Source: Clostridiales bacterium
GTDB lineage: Bacteria > Bacillota > Clostridia > Lachnospirales > Lachnospiraceae
Direction: 5' to 3'
DNA length: 49,604 nt
Assembly: GCA_029007785.1 (NCBI GenBank)
Contig: JAQXIM010000015.1
Coordinates: 1 to 49,604, forward strand
Shown here: piece by piece, positions 8,687 to 17,143 of the stretch
How the letters are laid out: every line of letters begins with the position of its first letter
How positions within the stretch are numbered: position 1 is the stretch's first letter
Translations under genes and position numbers: made by a program
Notes under the pieces: model-generated
Seen by the model: only the letters and a program-made list of their open reading frames with translations
What the model was told of the DNA's origin: nothing
Database searches by the model: none

Positions 8687-8790
8687 CTATGCGGGAAACC
8701 TATGCGGGAAACCTATGCGGGAAATTCATGCGGGAAACCTATGCGGGAAATCTATACGGGAAACCTATGTGGGAAATCCATGCGGGAAAT
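8687..8790. repeat. 13-bp tandem repeat, eight copies
   Basis: Eight head-to-tail copies of CTATGCGGGAAAY with few substitutions fill 8687-8790, in the gap between the divergent dacF and metallophosphoesterase genes. The unit is not a multiple of three, so an open frame running through it is not a real protein. The remainder of this 467-bp gap holds the promoter at 8943-8971 and nothing else I can assign. Confidence 0.9.
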
Positions 8791-8942
8791 CTCATCGGAA
8801 GCTGCTGTGGAAGCGGCGGGATAACACAGAGAGATGGGATGGAATGGAAAAGAAAACACTCAAATTAGTCAAATCAGTCAAATCAGACAAACTTTTATGG
8901 CTGAAGTACGGCTGATGTGAACAGTTTATGACGAATAAAATG

Positions 8943-8971
8943 TTGATAATGGTACGCAGTTGTGATATAAT
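8943..8971 (+). promoter_or_regulatory. Promoter of the metallophosphoesterase-scpAB operon
   Basis: TTGATA (8943-8948), a 17-bp spacer and a perfect TATAAT (8966-8971). The leader to the ATG at 9112 is about 135 bases. Confidence 0.8.
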
Positions 8972-9111
8972 ACGAAACTATATCTTGGAAAAAAGAATGA
9001 AATGTGCAGAAACACAGAAGAAAATGTGCATGAATCCGGGAATACGATGGGATTTTATGGATAAATCAGGGAAAAATCTGGAATCGGGCATAGTTATAAA
9101 AGGAGCACAGC

Positions 9112-9930
9112 ATGGAAAAAAATAAGCTGAAAACGGTGTCTTATCAGGTGAAATCTCCGGAACTTCCAAAGTCTTTTCATGGATTTCGTGTTGGTGTTTT
9201 ATCTGATCTTCATAATTGCCGGTTGGGAGAGGCGAATCGCTATCTGCTGGATTTGTGCCGAAAAGAGAAACCGGATTGCTTTTTTCTGGCAGGCGATTGG
9301 ATTACAGAAGAAAAGCTGAAAAAGCAAAGTGTGCATTTTCAGGAAGCCTTGGATGTTCTGGAACAGATGATAGAGATCGCCCCGGTTTACTATGGAATGG
9401 GGAATCACGAACAGAGATGGAAAGAAAAAGGAGAGGGATTTCAGCTCTCTTTTGAAGAATACAGAAATCATCTCGAGGCCCTTGGCGTTGTTCTGTTGGA
9501 TAATCAATCTTGTCTGATCCATCGAGGTGAAAGTTCACTTCGAATTACCGGGCTGGCGCTGCCAAATACTTACTATTCCAAGACAAAGAGAGTAACCCTG
9601 ACGGCTGAGGAAATTACCAGTCTGACAGGTCCGGCAGATAAAGAGCATTTTCAGATTTTGCTGGCTCATACGCCCCAATTCTATTCGGCTTATATGAATT
9701 GGGGGGCAGACCTGGCTCTGGCCGGCCATTATCATGGCGGAGTCATTCGAATCCCAGGTCTGGGTGGTTTGATATCCACCAATTTCCGACTGTTTCCGCG
9801 ATATGATCATGGACGATACGAGAAGGATGGCCGGGAAATGATTGTAACCAGTGGCCTTGGATGTCATACGATTCCGGTTCGATGGAATAATCCGCCGGAA
9901 ATGGTAATATTGGAATTTGTGGGGGAATAA
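9112..9930 (+). CDS. Metallophosphoesterase, YaeI/YkuE-like
   Basis: A calcineurin-like dimetal phosphoesterase. The five metal-binding blocks can be followed: GVLSDLHN (D-x-H), AGDW (GD), GNHEQ (GNHE), LLAHTPQ (H) and LAGHYHGG (GHxH). The substrate is unknown; relatives act on phospholipid-type diphosphates or on nucleotides. There is no clear signal peptide, although many relatives carry one. The 272-residue length is usual. It lies 3 bases upstream of scpA, so it is probably co-transcribed with scpAB from the promoter at 8943. GGAG precedes the ATG. Confidence 0.88.
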   Translation: MEKNKLKTVSYQVKSPELPKSFHGFRVGVLSDLHNCRLGEANRYLLDLCRKEKPDCFFLAGDWITEEKLKKQSVHFQEALDVLEQMIEIAPVYYGMGNHEQRWKEKGEGFQLSFEEYRNHLEALGVVLLDNQSCLIHRGESSLRITGLALPNTYYSKTKRVTLTAEEITSLTGPADKEHFQILLAHTPQFYSAYMNWGADLALAGHYHGGVIRIPGLGGLISTNFRLFPRYDHGRYEKDGREMIVTSGLGCHTIPVRWNNPPEMVILEFVGE

Positions 9931-9933
9931 CAG

Positions 9934-10701
9934 ATGGAGTTGGCATTTAAACTGGAAGCCTTTGAAGGTCCTTTGGATCTGCTGCTGCATTTGATTGAAA
10001 AGAATAAAGTAAATATCTACGATATTCCGATTGTGGAAATTACCGATCAGTATCTGGAATATGTAGAAGCCATGGATCGGGAAGATCTGGATTTGGTCAG
10101 TGAATTCCTGGTCATGGCAGCCACCTTGCTGGATATTAAGTCACGGATGCTTCTGCCGGTAGAGGAAGAAGAAAAGGAAGAAGCAGAAGATCCAAGACAG
10201 GAATTGGTGGAACGGCTGCTGGAATATCGAAAGTACAAATATATCAGCGAAGAATTACGGGATTATCAGATTCTGGGAGATCAGCTGGAATACAGAGAAC
10301 CTTCGATTCCCAAAGAAGTTCTGAATTATCGGGAACCTGTAGATCTGCAGGAGCTTCTGGGAGATCTGACTCTGGAACGGCTGAAAAGCATTTATAATGA
10401 TGTGATGCGGCGCAGGGAGGATAAGATCGATCCCGTTCGCAGCTCTTTCGGAAAGATTGAAAGGGAACAGGTGCAGATTTCTGACACCATTGTTCGGGTC
10501 AGAAGCATAATGAAGAAGGGAACGCGTCATTCGTTTCGCAGTCTTCTTAAAAAAGGGGCCACGAAGATAGAAGTGGTGGTAACTTTTTTAGCTATATTGG
10601 AACTGATCAAGGTCGGTGATATCTGTCTGACGGAGGACAGCACCAGAGATGATATTATTATAGAAGGAAAAGTTGAGTATGAAAGTGGAAGCGGCACTTG
10701 A
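9934..10701 (+). CDS. scpA: Segregation and condensation protein ScpA
   Basis: ScpA is the kleisin subunit that bridges the SMC ATPase heads in chromosome condensation and segregation. The hallmark N-terminus is clear: FKLEAFEGPLDLLLHLIEKNKVNIYDIPI, then ITDQYLEYV and LVMAATLLDIKSRMLLP. An acidic linker and the winged-helix C-terminus (VVVTFLAILELIKVGDI) follow. The length, 255 residues, is typical. It overlaps scpB, its partner, by 23 bases. Confidence 0.97.
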   Translation: MELAFKLEAFEGPLDLLLHLIEKNKVNIYDIPIVEITDQYLEYVEAMDREDLDLVSEFLVMAATLLDIKSRMLLPVEEEEKEEAEDPRQELVERLLEYRKYKYISEELRDYQILGDQLEYREPSIPKEVLNYREPVDLQELLGDLTLERLKSIYNDVMRRREDKIDPVRSSFGKIEREQVQISDTIVRVRSIMKKGTRHSFRSLLKKGATKIEVVVTFLAILELIKVGDICLTEDSTRDDIIIEGKVEYESGSGT

Positions 10702-11254
10702 GGGGATTTTGTTTACCATGGGACAGTCGGTGGAACGAAGTACTTTGGCCCAGGCGCTGGAGATATCGGAGGAAGAAGTGGAGCAGGCAGCTCTTCGGCT
10801 TCAGGAAGAATATCGACGGGATGAACGGGGAATTCAGTTAATTACTTTGGAAAACCGTTACCAGTTATGCACCAAGAGAGACTGCTATGAGCCATTGGTC
10901 CGATTGGCGGCACGCCCCAGAAAGCCAGTGTTAACCAACGTTATGCTGGAGACACTGGCGATCATAGCATACCGTCAGCCGGTAACAAAAATGGAAATTT
11001 CCCGGATTCGGGGAGTGAATTCAGACCATGCGGTAAACCGATTGGTAGAATACCAGTTGGTATGTGAGGCTGGTCGAATGGATGCCCCAGGACGACCAAT
11101 TCTTTTTGTTACCACTGAAGAATTTTTGAGACGGTTCCAGCTTTCATCTGCGGAGGAGCTTCCTGATTTGAAGGAGGAAAAACTGGCAGAAATTCTGGAA
11201 GAAGTGGAACGGGAAACAGCACAGATGCCGGAGGAAGTGGAAGTTTCTGTTTAA
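10679..11254 (+). CDS. scpB: Segregation and condensation protein ScpB
   Basis: ScpB binds ScpA in the SMC complex. Two winged-helix domains are seen, with the conserved segment ALEGILFTMG at the start and the block TNVMLETLAIIAYRQPVTKMEISRIRGVNSD, followed by GRPILFVTTEEFL near the end. The ATG at 10679 is preferred to the TTG two codons upstream, because GAAGGA lies at about the right distance. The gene begins inside the end of scpA, which points to translational coupling and a fixed subunit ratio. Confidence 0.96.
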   Translation: MKVEAALEGILFTMGQSVERSTLAQALEISEEEVEQAALRLQEEYRRDERGIQLITLENRYQLCTKRDCYEPLVRLAARPRKPVLTNVMLETLAIIAYRQPVTKMEISRIRGVNSDHAVNRLVEYQLVCEAGRMDAPGRPILFVTTEEFLRRFQLSSAEELPDLKEEKLAEILEEVERETAQMPEEVEVSV

Positions 11255-11256
11255 CC

Positions 11257-11334
11257 GATGGAATACAAAGACCAAAAGTATAGATGGAATACAAAAACCA
11301 AAAGCATAGATGGAATACAAAAACCAAAAGACCA
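11257..11334 (+). repeat. 26-bp tandem repeat, three copies
   Basis: Three copies of GATGGAATACAAARACC followed by AAAAGYATA (11257-11282, 11283-11308, 11309-11334). The third diverges at its end. It fills most of the scpB-proC gap and has no coding potential of its own. Confidence 0.82.
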
Positions 11335-11392
11335 AAAGCCCGGAAACAGGGTGAATCGTATGTGAAAGGATAGAAAAGAGGAATAACGCATT

Positions 11393-12193
11393 ATGGATAA
11401 AAAACTGGGATTGATTGGATATGGAAATATGGCTTCTGCCATTGCAGATGCCATTGTAAAATCGGAAGCATTAAAACCGGAAGAAATTGCCGTTTTTGAT
11501 GTCAGCACAAAAGCGAAAAAGAAAGCATCGGATCTGGGATTTCAGGTAGAGGATACACTGAGAGACTTGTGCCGTGACAGTGAGATGCTTTTGCTGGCAG
11601 TAAAACCGAATATGGTTGCTTCAGTTCTTCAGGAAGCCGGATCTTCTCTGGAAGGCAAACCTTTGATGTCGATTGCGGCCGGCGTTTCCAGCAAAAAGCT
11701 GAAAGAATTTGGTGGAACCTATTTCCTTCGTGTCCTTCGAATCATGCCCAATACGCCGGCAATGGTGGGAGAGGGAACCATGGTTCTTTGCAGCGATACG
11801 GATTTTACAGCGGAAGAAAGAGCCAAAGCGGAAGAATTGATGGCAGCTGTAGGAATTGTTGAATGGATTGAAGAGCGACATATGGATGCCGTAACGGGAT
11901 TGAGCGGAAGCGGCCCCGCCTATGTTGCCATGTTTATTGAAGCTCTGGCAGATGGCGGAGTCATCGAAGGATTATCCAGACCTCAGGCAATGAACCTGGC
12001 CATGCAGACCGTTCTGGGAACTGCCCGTTTGCTTCAGGAAAAAGGTCTCCATCCGGGACAGCTGAAAGATATGGTATGTTCTCCCGGCGGAACGGCCATC
12101 GAGGGCGTGAAAACATTGGAAGCCGGACAGATGCGTCATACGGTTATGAATGCTGTTGTAGAGGCCTCCGAGAAATCGAAACGATTGATTTAA
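11393..12193 (+). CDS. proC: Pyrroline-5-carboxylate reductase
   Basis: ProC reduces delta-1-pyrroline-5-carboxylate to L-proline with NAD(P)H. It has an N-terminal Rossmann fold (IGYGNMASAIADAI), the VKPNM segment, RIMPNTPAMVGEG, and the C-terminal signature of the family from TGLSGSGPAYV through LLQEKGLHPGQLKDMVCSPGGTAIEGV. At 266 residues it is full length. Its closeness to hypD is meaningful, because HypD makes exactly this substrate from trans-4-hydroxyproline and proC often accompanies hypD. It may therefore serve hydroxyproline use as well as proline synthesis. Confidence 0.97.
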   Translation: MDKKLGLIGYGNMASAIADAIVKSEALKPEEIAVFDVSTKAKKKASDLGFQVEDTLRDLCRDSEMLLLAVKPNMVASVLQEAGSSLEGKPLMSIAAGVSSKKLKEFGGTYFLRVLRIMPNTPAMVGEGTMVLCSDTDFTAEERAKAEELMAAVGIVEWIEERHMDAVTGLSGSGPAYVAMFIEALADGGVIEGLSRPQAMNLAMQTVLGTARLLQEKGLHPGQLKDMVCSPGGTAIEGVKTLEAGQMRHTVMNAVVEASEKSKRLI

Positions 12194-12204
12194 AATTGTT
12201 TTCG

Positions 12205-12238
12205 GAAAGAAAGACAGTATAGAAAGAAAGACAGTATA
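12205..12238 (+). repeat. 17-bp direct repeat, two copies
   Basis: GAAAGAAAGACAGTATA occurs twice in tandem (12205-12221 and 12222-12238), and a third partial copy begins at 12239. It lies just after proC. Confidence 0.8.
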
Positions 12239-12265
12239 GAAATAAGGACAACAGAAAATGCAATT

Positions 12266-12313
12266 GAAAAACACAGAACAGCCGATTTCTTTCGGTTGCT
12301 CTGTGTTTTTTGC
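12266..12313 (+). terminator. proC terminator
   Basis: AAAACACAGA pairs with TCTGTGTTTT, with an inner GCCGA/TCGGT stem (12281-12295). A T-run at 12306-12311 completes it. It could also serve the minus-strand tetR gene, since the complement offers a T-run from the A-stretch. Confidence 0.88.
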
Positions 12314-12380
12314 GTACGCCATCGTATCATATTCTCTGCTGCGCAGAGGAGTCTTGATTTCAGTAAAAATCTATTCCGTA

Positions 12381-12962
12381 TTATCTTGCCCGGATTCCCT
12401 CCAGAAGAATCGGAATTACCGTGCTGGTATATTCACCCAGATCATAGGATGCCTCGCAGATACAGTAATCGTAAATAATGGCCCGTTCGCACATGGAAAA
12501 AATCTTGGCCACTTCAAATACGGAAAGGTCGGAGCGTATTTCTCCCCGGCGGATTCCCTCATCGGCCAGCTGCTGTACCAACTTATAATAATAGCGGTTT
12601 TGATTCAGAAGGTGCTTGTCACCTTTTGTAACAACCTGAGAGGAATACAGGGAGGACAGCAGATTCAGCTGAATTCGTTCCCCGATCATCTGGTGTGCCC
12701 GACAGCACAGAGTAATCAGTTTGTCCACTGTATTCATCTGATCATCCAGTTCCAGAATCAACTCTTCATAATAGGAGTCAAAGATATCTGACAACGAGCT
12801 TAACAAACTGTCTTTGCCGCTGAAATAGTGATAAAAGGTGCCCTTGCTGATTCCCGACTGAGCGATAATATCTTCGATGGTGGTCTCCTCATATCCATTT
12901 TCATGAAAAAGCTTCCATGCAGCTTCGATTATTTTGCTTTTTGTTGACTGTTTTTTAGCCAT
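12381..12962 (-). CDS. TetR-family transcriptional regulator
   Basis: The N-terminal TetR DNA-binding domain is clear: KIIEAAWKLFHENGYEETTIEDIIAQSGISKGTFYHYFSGKDSLL. A divergent alpha-helical ligand domain of about 140 residues follows. The start at 12962 (MAKKQ) is preferred over the one at 12983, because GGAAAGGGAAG precedes it. It is transcribed away from hypE-hypD across a 560-bp gap. A dyad just past the hypE promoter (13462-13489) is a candidate binding site. The ligand is unknown; hydroxyproline, proline or a related amino acid would fit the neighbours. Confidence 0.9.
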   Translation of the reverse strand: MAKKQSTKSKIIEAAWKLFHENGYEETTIEDIIAQSGISKGTFYHYFSGKDSLLSSLSDIFDSYYEELILELDDQMNTVDKLITLCCRAHQMIGERIQLNLLSSLYSSQVVTKGDKHLLNQNRYYYKLVQQLADEGIRRGEIRSDLSVFEVAKIFSMCERAIIYDYCICEASYDLGEYTSTVIPILLEGIRAR

Positions 12963-13421
12963 AGCTTCCCTTTCCAAAGTCATAAACCACAGAAATATAT
13001 CTGCAGCATTCCGTTCTAATTTTTATGTGTTTCATTCGATGACTCCGTGAAAGTGATTGGATATCGGTCATCGGCCTTTCCTGAAATCATACTGGAGACA
13101 TTGGAAAGTTTTTTCTTGTCAGAAATACAAAATCCAAAGAATGAAACAAAAGACATAGTAAATAATACTATATCACGGAACCAATCATTCGTAAAGAGAA
13201 GAAAAAAGAAAAAAAGGCAATTAAAATAATAAAAATAGAAAATAACGAAATATAAAGACAAAAAGAAAAAATGAGCAAAAAAAGGAGAAAACAGAAGAAA
13301 AAGTACAAACAACTGAAAGGATAAAAACAGGTGGAAAATTAATTTATTTAAGAGAAAGGGCTGTTTCACAAAACAAAATTACATCAACAAAAATTTAACG
13401 AAAATAAATAAAGGATACTAC

Positions 13422-13450
13422 TTGATTTTATAAAGGATATGGCATATAAT
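13422..13450 (+). promoter_or_regulatory. Promoter of hypE-hypD
   Basis: TTGATT (13422-13427), a 17-bp spacer and a perfect TATAAT (13445-13450). The rest of the 560-bp gap (12963-13521) is A-rich on the plus strand, with a nearly pure purine stretch at about 13190-13320. I see no gene in it. Confidence 0.8.
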
Positions 13451-13461
13451 AAAACCAGAAA

Positions 13462-13489
13462 TTAGACCGCATTCTAAAATACAGTCTAA
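13462..13489 (+). promoter_or_regulatory. Candidate operator downstream of the hypE promoter
   Basis: TTAGAC (13462-13467) and GTCTAA (13484-13489) form an inverted repeat over 16 bases, centred about 25 bases past the -10 element. A repressor bound here would block early transcription. The divergent TetR protein is the natural candidate. The dyad is also able to form an RNA stem. Confidence 0.5.
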
Positions 13490-13524
13490 CATAAAAAGCA
13501 GCATCAAATGAGGAGTATAGTGGC

Positions 13525-14445
13525 ATGAGCAAACCGTTGATTTTTAATATTCAAAAGTATTCCGTACATGATGGAGAAGGTATCCGAACGACAGTGTTTT
13601 TTAAAGGATGTCCCATCTCCTGCCAATGGTGCCATAATCCGGAGAGTCAGAGTTATAAGAAAGAATTGCTCTTTCATAAAAGCCGCTGTACCAGCTGTGG
13701 AGAATGTATTCGAAGCTGTCCGGAAAGGGCGATTTCCTATGTGGGAGAAAACCATGACGTATGGACGGACAGAAACAAATGTACTCTTTGCGGAACCTGT
13801 TTGGATGTATGCGTACATAATGTAAGAGAAGAAGCAGGAAAGGAATACGAGATTCCGGAACTGATCAAAGAGCTGGAAAAAGATAAGATGTTCTATGAAC
13901 AGTCCGGCGGCGGCATTACCCTTTCCGGAGGCGAAGTGCTGGCTCAGGATATGGATTATATCGAAGCTCTTGTCCGCAGACTTCATGACAAAGGCTACAG
14001 TGTGAATTTTGATACCTGCGGCTGTGTACCTTATGACCATTTCAAGAGAGTTCTTCCCTATGCAGACACTTTCCTTTATGATATCAAACTGATGGATCCG
14101 GAGCTTCACCGTAAGTATGTGGGCAAGGATAATCAGCTGATTCTGGAGAATCTGAAAAAGCTCAGCGACGACGGCGGAAAAATCAATCTGAGACTGCCGT
14201 TGATTGACGGAGTGAATGCATCGGATGAATATATTCAAGAAGTGATTGATTTCCTTGTGAAGAATAATATTCGGATTTATAAAACGAATTTATTAAAATA
14301 TCATAGCACCGGCTCCGGGAAATATGAAAAACTGGGACGTCCTTACCATGGCGAAAACATGGGCGTTCCGGAGCAGTCATGGCTGGAGAGTGTTATGGAA
14401 ACCTTTAAAAAGAATGGCTTTGCCGATATCAAAATAGGAGGATAA
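13525..14445 (+). CDS. hypE: Glycyl radical enzyme activase (HypD activase)
   Basis: This radical SAM enzyme uses S-adenosylmethionine and an iron-sulfur cluster to place the glycyl radical on its partner GRE. The CxxxCxxC motif is in GCPISCQWCHNPES. A ferredoxin-like insert with two more Cys clusters follows (CTSCGECIRSCP and CTLCGTCLDVC), as is typical of GRE activases other than that of pyruvate formate-lyase. GGGITLSGGEVLAQ and the KLGRPYHG block are also conserved. The gene ends 4 bases before hypD, and GAGGAG precedes the ATG. The specific partner is inferred from this tight coupling. Confidence 0.93.
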   Translation: MSKPLIFNIQKYSVHDGEGIRTTVFFKGCPISCQWCHNPESQSYKKELLFHKSRCTSCGECIRSCPERAISYVGENHDVWTDRNKCTLCGTCLDVCVHNVREEAGKEYEIPELIKELEKDKMFYEQSGGGITLSGGEVLAQDMDYIEALVRRLHDKGYSVNFDTCGCVPYDHFKRVLPYADTFLYDIKLMDPELHRKYVGKDNQLILENLKKLSDDGGKINLRLPLIDGVNASDEYIQEVIDFLVKNNIRIYKTNLLKYHSTGSGKYEKLGRPYHGENMGVPEQSWLESVMETFKKNGFADIKIGG

Positions 14446-14449
14446 AGAA

Positions 14450-16834
14450 ATGGCAGATCGCGGAATGAATGAAAGAGTTCAGAAATTAAGAAAGCAGAGT
14501 GTTGAGACTCAGGCTACTCTGGACATGGAACGTGCAAGACTGTTTACCGAAGCATATAAGATGTATGAGGGAACCTGCTCTGTTCCGGAAGTGCGTGCTC
14601 TTTGTTTGAAGTATTATTTTGAGCGTAAAAAGCTGTATTTGGGCAAAGGAGAACTGATCCTTGGAGAAAAAGGAAGTGCTCCTCAGGCCGCTCCCAGTTT
14701 CCCGGAACTGTGCTGTCATACGGCAGAAGATCTTCATGTTATGAATGACAGAAAGATCGTTAACTTTAAGGTAACGCCGGAAGACATCAAATTCCAGGAA
14801 GAAGTTTTGATTCCTTATTGGGAAAATCGTTCCACCAGACATAAAATTCTGGAACATATGACTCCCGAATGGAAAGCTGCCTACGGTGCTGGTATCTTCA
14901 CTGAATTTATGGAGCAGAGAGGACCGGGACATACCGTAGGTTCCGAAAAAATTTATCGTAAAGGTTTCCTGGATCGCAAAGCAGAAATCCAGGCTGCATT
15001 AGATAAACTGGATTTCCTGAATGATCCTGAAGCTCTGGAAAAGCAGAGTGAGCTGAATGCTATGCTCATCGACTGTGATGCTATCATGATCCTTGGTAAG
15101 AGATATGCAGATCTTTGCCGTGAAGAAGCTGAGAAGACCGATGATCCTCAGTGGAAAGAAGAACTGCTTCTGCTGGCTTCCAACTGCGATGTAGTACCGG
15201 CCCATGCACCGGAAACCTTCCATCAGGCCATTCAGATGTACTGGTTTGTACATCTGGCTGTTACTACGGAGCTGAACCCTTGGGATGCTTACAGCCCCGG
15301 ACGTTTTGATCAGCATCTGAATCGTTTCTATGAAAAAGACGTTGCAGACGGTATCCTGACCCGCGATCGTGCTCTGGAATTGATGGAATGCCTGTGGGTA
15401 AAATTCAACAACCAGCCTGCACCGCCTAAGGTAGGTATTACCTTGAAAGAAAGCTCCACTTATACCGATTTTGCTAACTTCAATACCGGTGGTATCACTC
15501 CCGAAGGTGAAGATGGTGTAAATGAAGTTTCCTACATTATTCTGGACTGCATGGATGAGATGAGACTGGTACAGCCCAACTCCAATGTTCAGATCAGCCG
15601 TAAGACTCCTCAGAAATTCCTGAAGAGAGCCTGTGAGATTTCCCGTCAAGGCTGGGGCCAGCCCGCATTCTATAATACGGAAGCCATTGTACAGGAGCTG
15701 CTGAATGCAGGTAAAACCATTGAAGATGCAAGAAGAGGCGGCTGCAGCGGCTGCGTTGAGACTGGTGCTTTCGGTAACGAAGCTTACATTCTGACCGGTT
15801 ACTTTAACCTTCCTAAGATCTTTGAGCTGACTCTGTTCAACGGCTATGATCATGTCAGCGGACAGCAGCTGGGACCGCAGACCGGTTATGCAAAAGATTT
15901 CAAGACCTATGATGAACTGTGGGCAGCCTACAAGACTCAGGTTGAGTATTTCGTAGATATAAAGGTTCGCGGAAGCAATGTAATCGAGAAGATCTTTGCT
16001 GATTATATGCCTGCTCCTTTCCTGTCCATTATTACCAACGATTGCATTTCCAAGGGTAAAGATTACAATGCCGGCGGAGCTCGTTACAATACGAACTACA
16101 TCCAGGGCGTAGGTATCGGAACCATCACCGACTGTCTGTCTGCTGTAAAATATAATGTTTTCGATAACCAGAACTTCACTATGGAAGAAATGATCGAAGC
16201 AATGCAGGATAACTTCGAAGGCCATGACAGAATTCTCAATCTGGTTCGCAATAAGACTCCGAAGTACGGCAATGACGATGATTATGCAGATACCATCATG
16301 AAGGAAGTTTTCCATCTGTATCAGAAGAGCGTAACGGGCAGACCCAACATGAAGGGCGGTACTTATCGTGTTGATATGCTTCCCACCACCTGTCACGTTT
16401 ACTTTGGTGATGTTATGATGGCAAGTCCCAACGGACGTCTGGCTCATCAGCCGGTATCCGAAGGTATTTCTCCGGAGAAGGGTGCTGATATTTACGGACC
16501 GACAGCTGTAATCAAATCCTGTGCAAAGATGGATCATCTGAGCACCGGCGGTACACTGCTGAACCAGAAATTCACTCCCGAAGTAGTTGCCGGAGAGCAG
16601 GGTCTGGATAATATGGCTGATCTGATTCGTACCTACTTCAATATGGATGGACACCATATTCAGTTCAATGTAGTCGGCCGTGAAACTCTGAAAGAAGCTC
16701 AGGCAAAACCGGAAGAGTACAAGGAACTCATCGTTCGTGTAGCTGGTTACAGTGATTACTTCCGCAATCTGGATAAACCGCTGCAGGATGAGATTATCAA
16801 CCGTACAGAACAGAGCTTCGGCGGCTGCTGCTAA
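14450..16834 (+). CDS. hypD: Trans-4-hydroxy-L-proline dehydratase (glycyl radical enzyme)
   Basis: HypD removes water from trans-4-hydroxy-L-proline to give pyrroline-5-carboxylate, which ProC then reduces to proline. The length is 794 residues. Diagnostic sites are Cys435 and Glu437 in SGCVETG, Asp279 in ELNPWDA, His161 in GPGHTV, Ser335 in ESSTYTD and the glycyl radical Gly766 in RVAGYS. From memory these equal the Clostridioides difficile HypD residues with a one-residue offset, which argues for hydroxyproline rather than choline, glycerol or propanediol as substrate. Differences from that enzyme include GGCSGCVETGAFG instead of GGTSGCVETGCFG and a terminal GGCC tail. Codon use looks optimised, suggesting high expression. 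The enzyme is oxygen-sensitive, so the host is an anaerobe. Confidence 0.93.
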   Translation: MADRGMNERVQKLRKQSVETQATLDMERARLFTEAYKMYEGTCSVPEVRALCLKYYFERKKLYLGKGELILGEKGSAPQAAPSFPELCCHTAEDLHVMNDRKIVNFKVTPEDIKFQEEVLIPYWENRSTRHKILEHMTPEWKAAYGAGIFTEFMEQRGPGHTVGSEKIYRKGFLDRKAEIQAALDKLDFLNDPEALEKQSELNAMLIDCDAIMILGKRYADLCREEAEKTDDPQWKEELLLLASNCDVVPAHAPETFHQAIQMYWFVHLAVTTELNPWDAYSPGRFDQHLNRFYEKDVADGILTRDRALELMECLWVKFNNQPAPPKVGITLKESSTYTDFANFNTGGITPEGEDGVNEVSYIILDCMDEMRLVQPNSNVQISRKTPQKFLKRACEISRQGWGQPAFYNTEAIVQELLNAGKTIEDARRGGCSGCVETGAFGNEAYILTGYFNLPKIFELTLFNGYDHVSGQQLGPQTGYAKDFKTYDELWAAYKTQVEYFVDIKVRGSNVIEKIFADYMPAPFLSIITNDCISKGKDYNAGGARYNTNYIQGVGIGTITDCLSAVKYNVFDNQNFTMEEMIEAMQDNFEGHDRILNLVRNKTPKYGNDDDYADTIMKEVFHLYQKSVTGRPNMKGGTYRVDMLPTTCHVYFGDVMMASPNGRLAHQPVSEGISPEKGADIYGPTAVIKSCAKMDHLSTGGTLLNQKFTPEVVAGEQGLDNMADLIRTYFNMDGHHIQFNVVGRETLKEAQAKPEEYKELIVRVAGYSDYFRNLDKPLQDEIINRTEQSFGGCC

Positions 16835-16924
16835 TACGAATCCTCTTTGGGTGATCGTATTTCAGATAAAGAAGGAAGTCCGACCCTTCGATGTGACTGC
16901 CGGATAAAAAATGAAATAACATTC

Positions 16925-16953
16925 AGCGGGGCGCGAAAAGCGCCCCGCTTTTT
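16925..16953 (+). terminator. hypD terminator
   Basis: AGCGGGGCG (16925-16933) pairs with CGCCCCGCT (16941-16949) around a CGAAAAG loop, followed by T5. Confidence 0.95.
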
Positions 16954-16963
16954 ATGCAATAGG

Positions 16964-16995
16964 AACAAAGAGTTCCGCGAAAAGGACTCTTTGTT
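16964..16995. other. Second hairpin downstream of hypD
   Basis: AACAAAGAG (16964-16972) is a perfect match to CTCTTTGTT (16987-16995), with a short TCC/GGA extension inside. There is no T-tract. It may be an operator or an extra RNA structure. The remainder of the gap up to 17081 shows nothing else. Confidence 0.5.
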
Positions 16996-17080
16996 CTGCT
17001 GAAGCCCGATGGAAATGTGTGAAATACCGTAAATGTTTCATTATAATTAAGTCATGACGAAAAAAAGTGAACAAAATGGA

Positions 17081-17109
17081 TTGACATGAGAGAAAAGAGT
17101 TAGTATATT
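17081..17109 (+). promoter_or_regulatory. Promoter of the cupin regulator
   Basis: TTGACA (17081-17086), a 17-bp spacer and TATATT (17104-17109). Confidence 0.8.
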
Positions 17110-17143
17110 GAATAATAAGTTTGAGGATTAGGGGGGGCATAAA

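Noticed and set aside
8687-8790. CRISPR array
   Set aside because: The units are directly adjacent, 13 bp long and without spacers. No cas gene is nearby.
8583-8915. A 110-codon plus-strand frame with repeated GNLCGK-like units
   Set aside because: It is produced by the 13-bp tandem array and begins inside dacF. The repeat length does not keep a reading frame.
13016-13369. A 117-codon minus-strand frame, very Phe-rich
   Set aside because: It results from the A-rich purine tract in the gap. There is no credible start context or membrane-protein pattern beyond low complexity.
14999-16657. A 552-codon minus-strand open frame
   Set aside because: Antisense to hypD, whose active-site motifs are intact.
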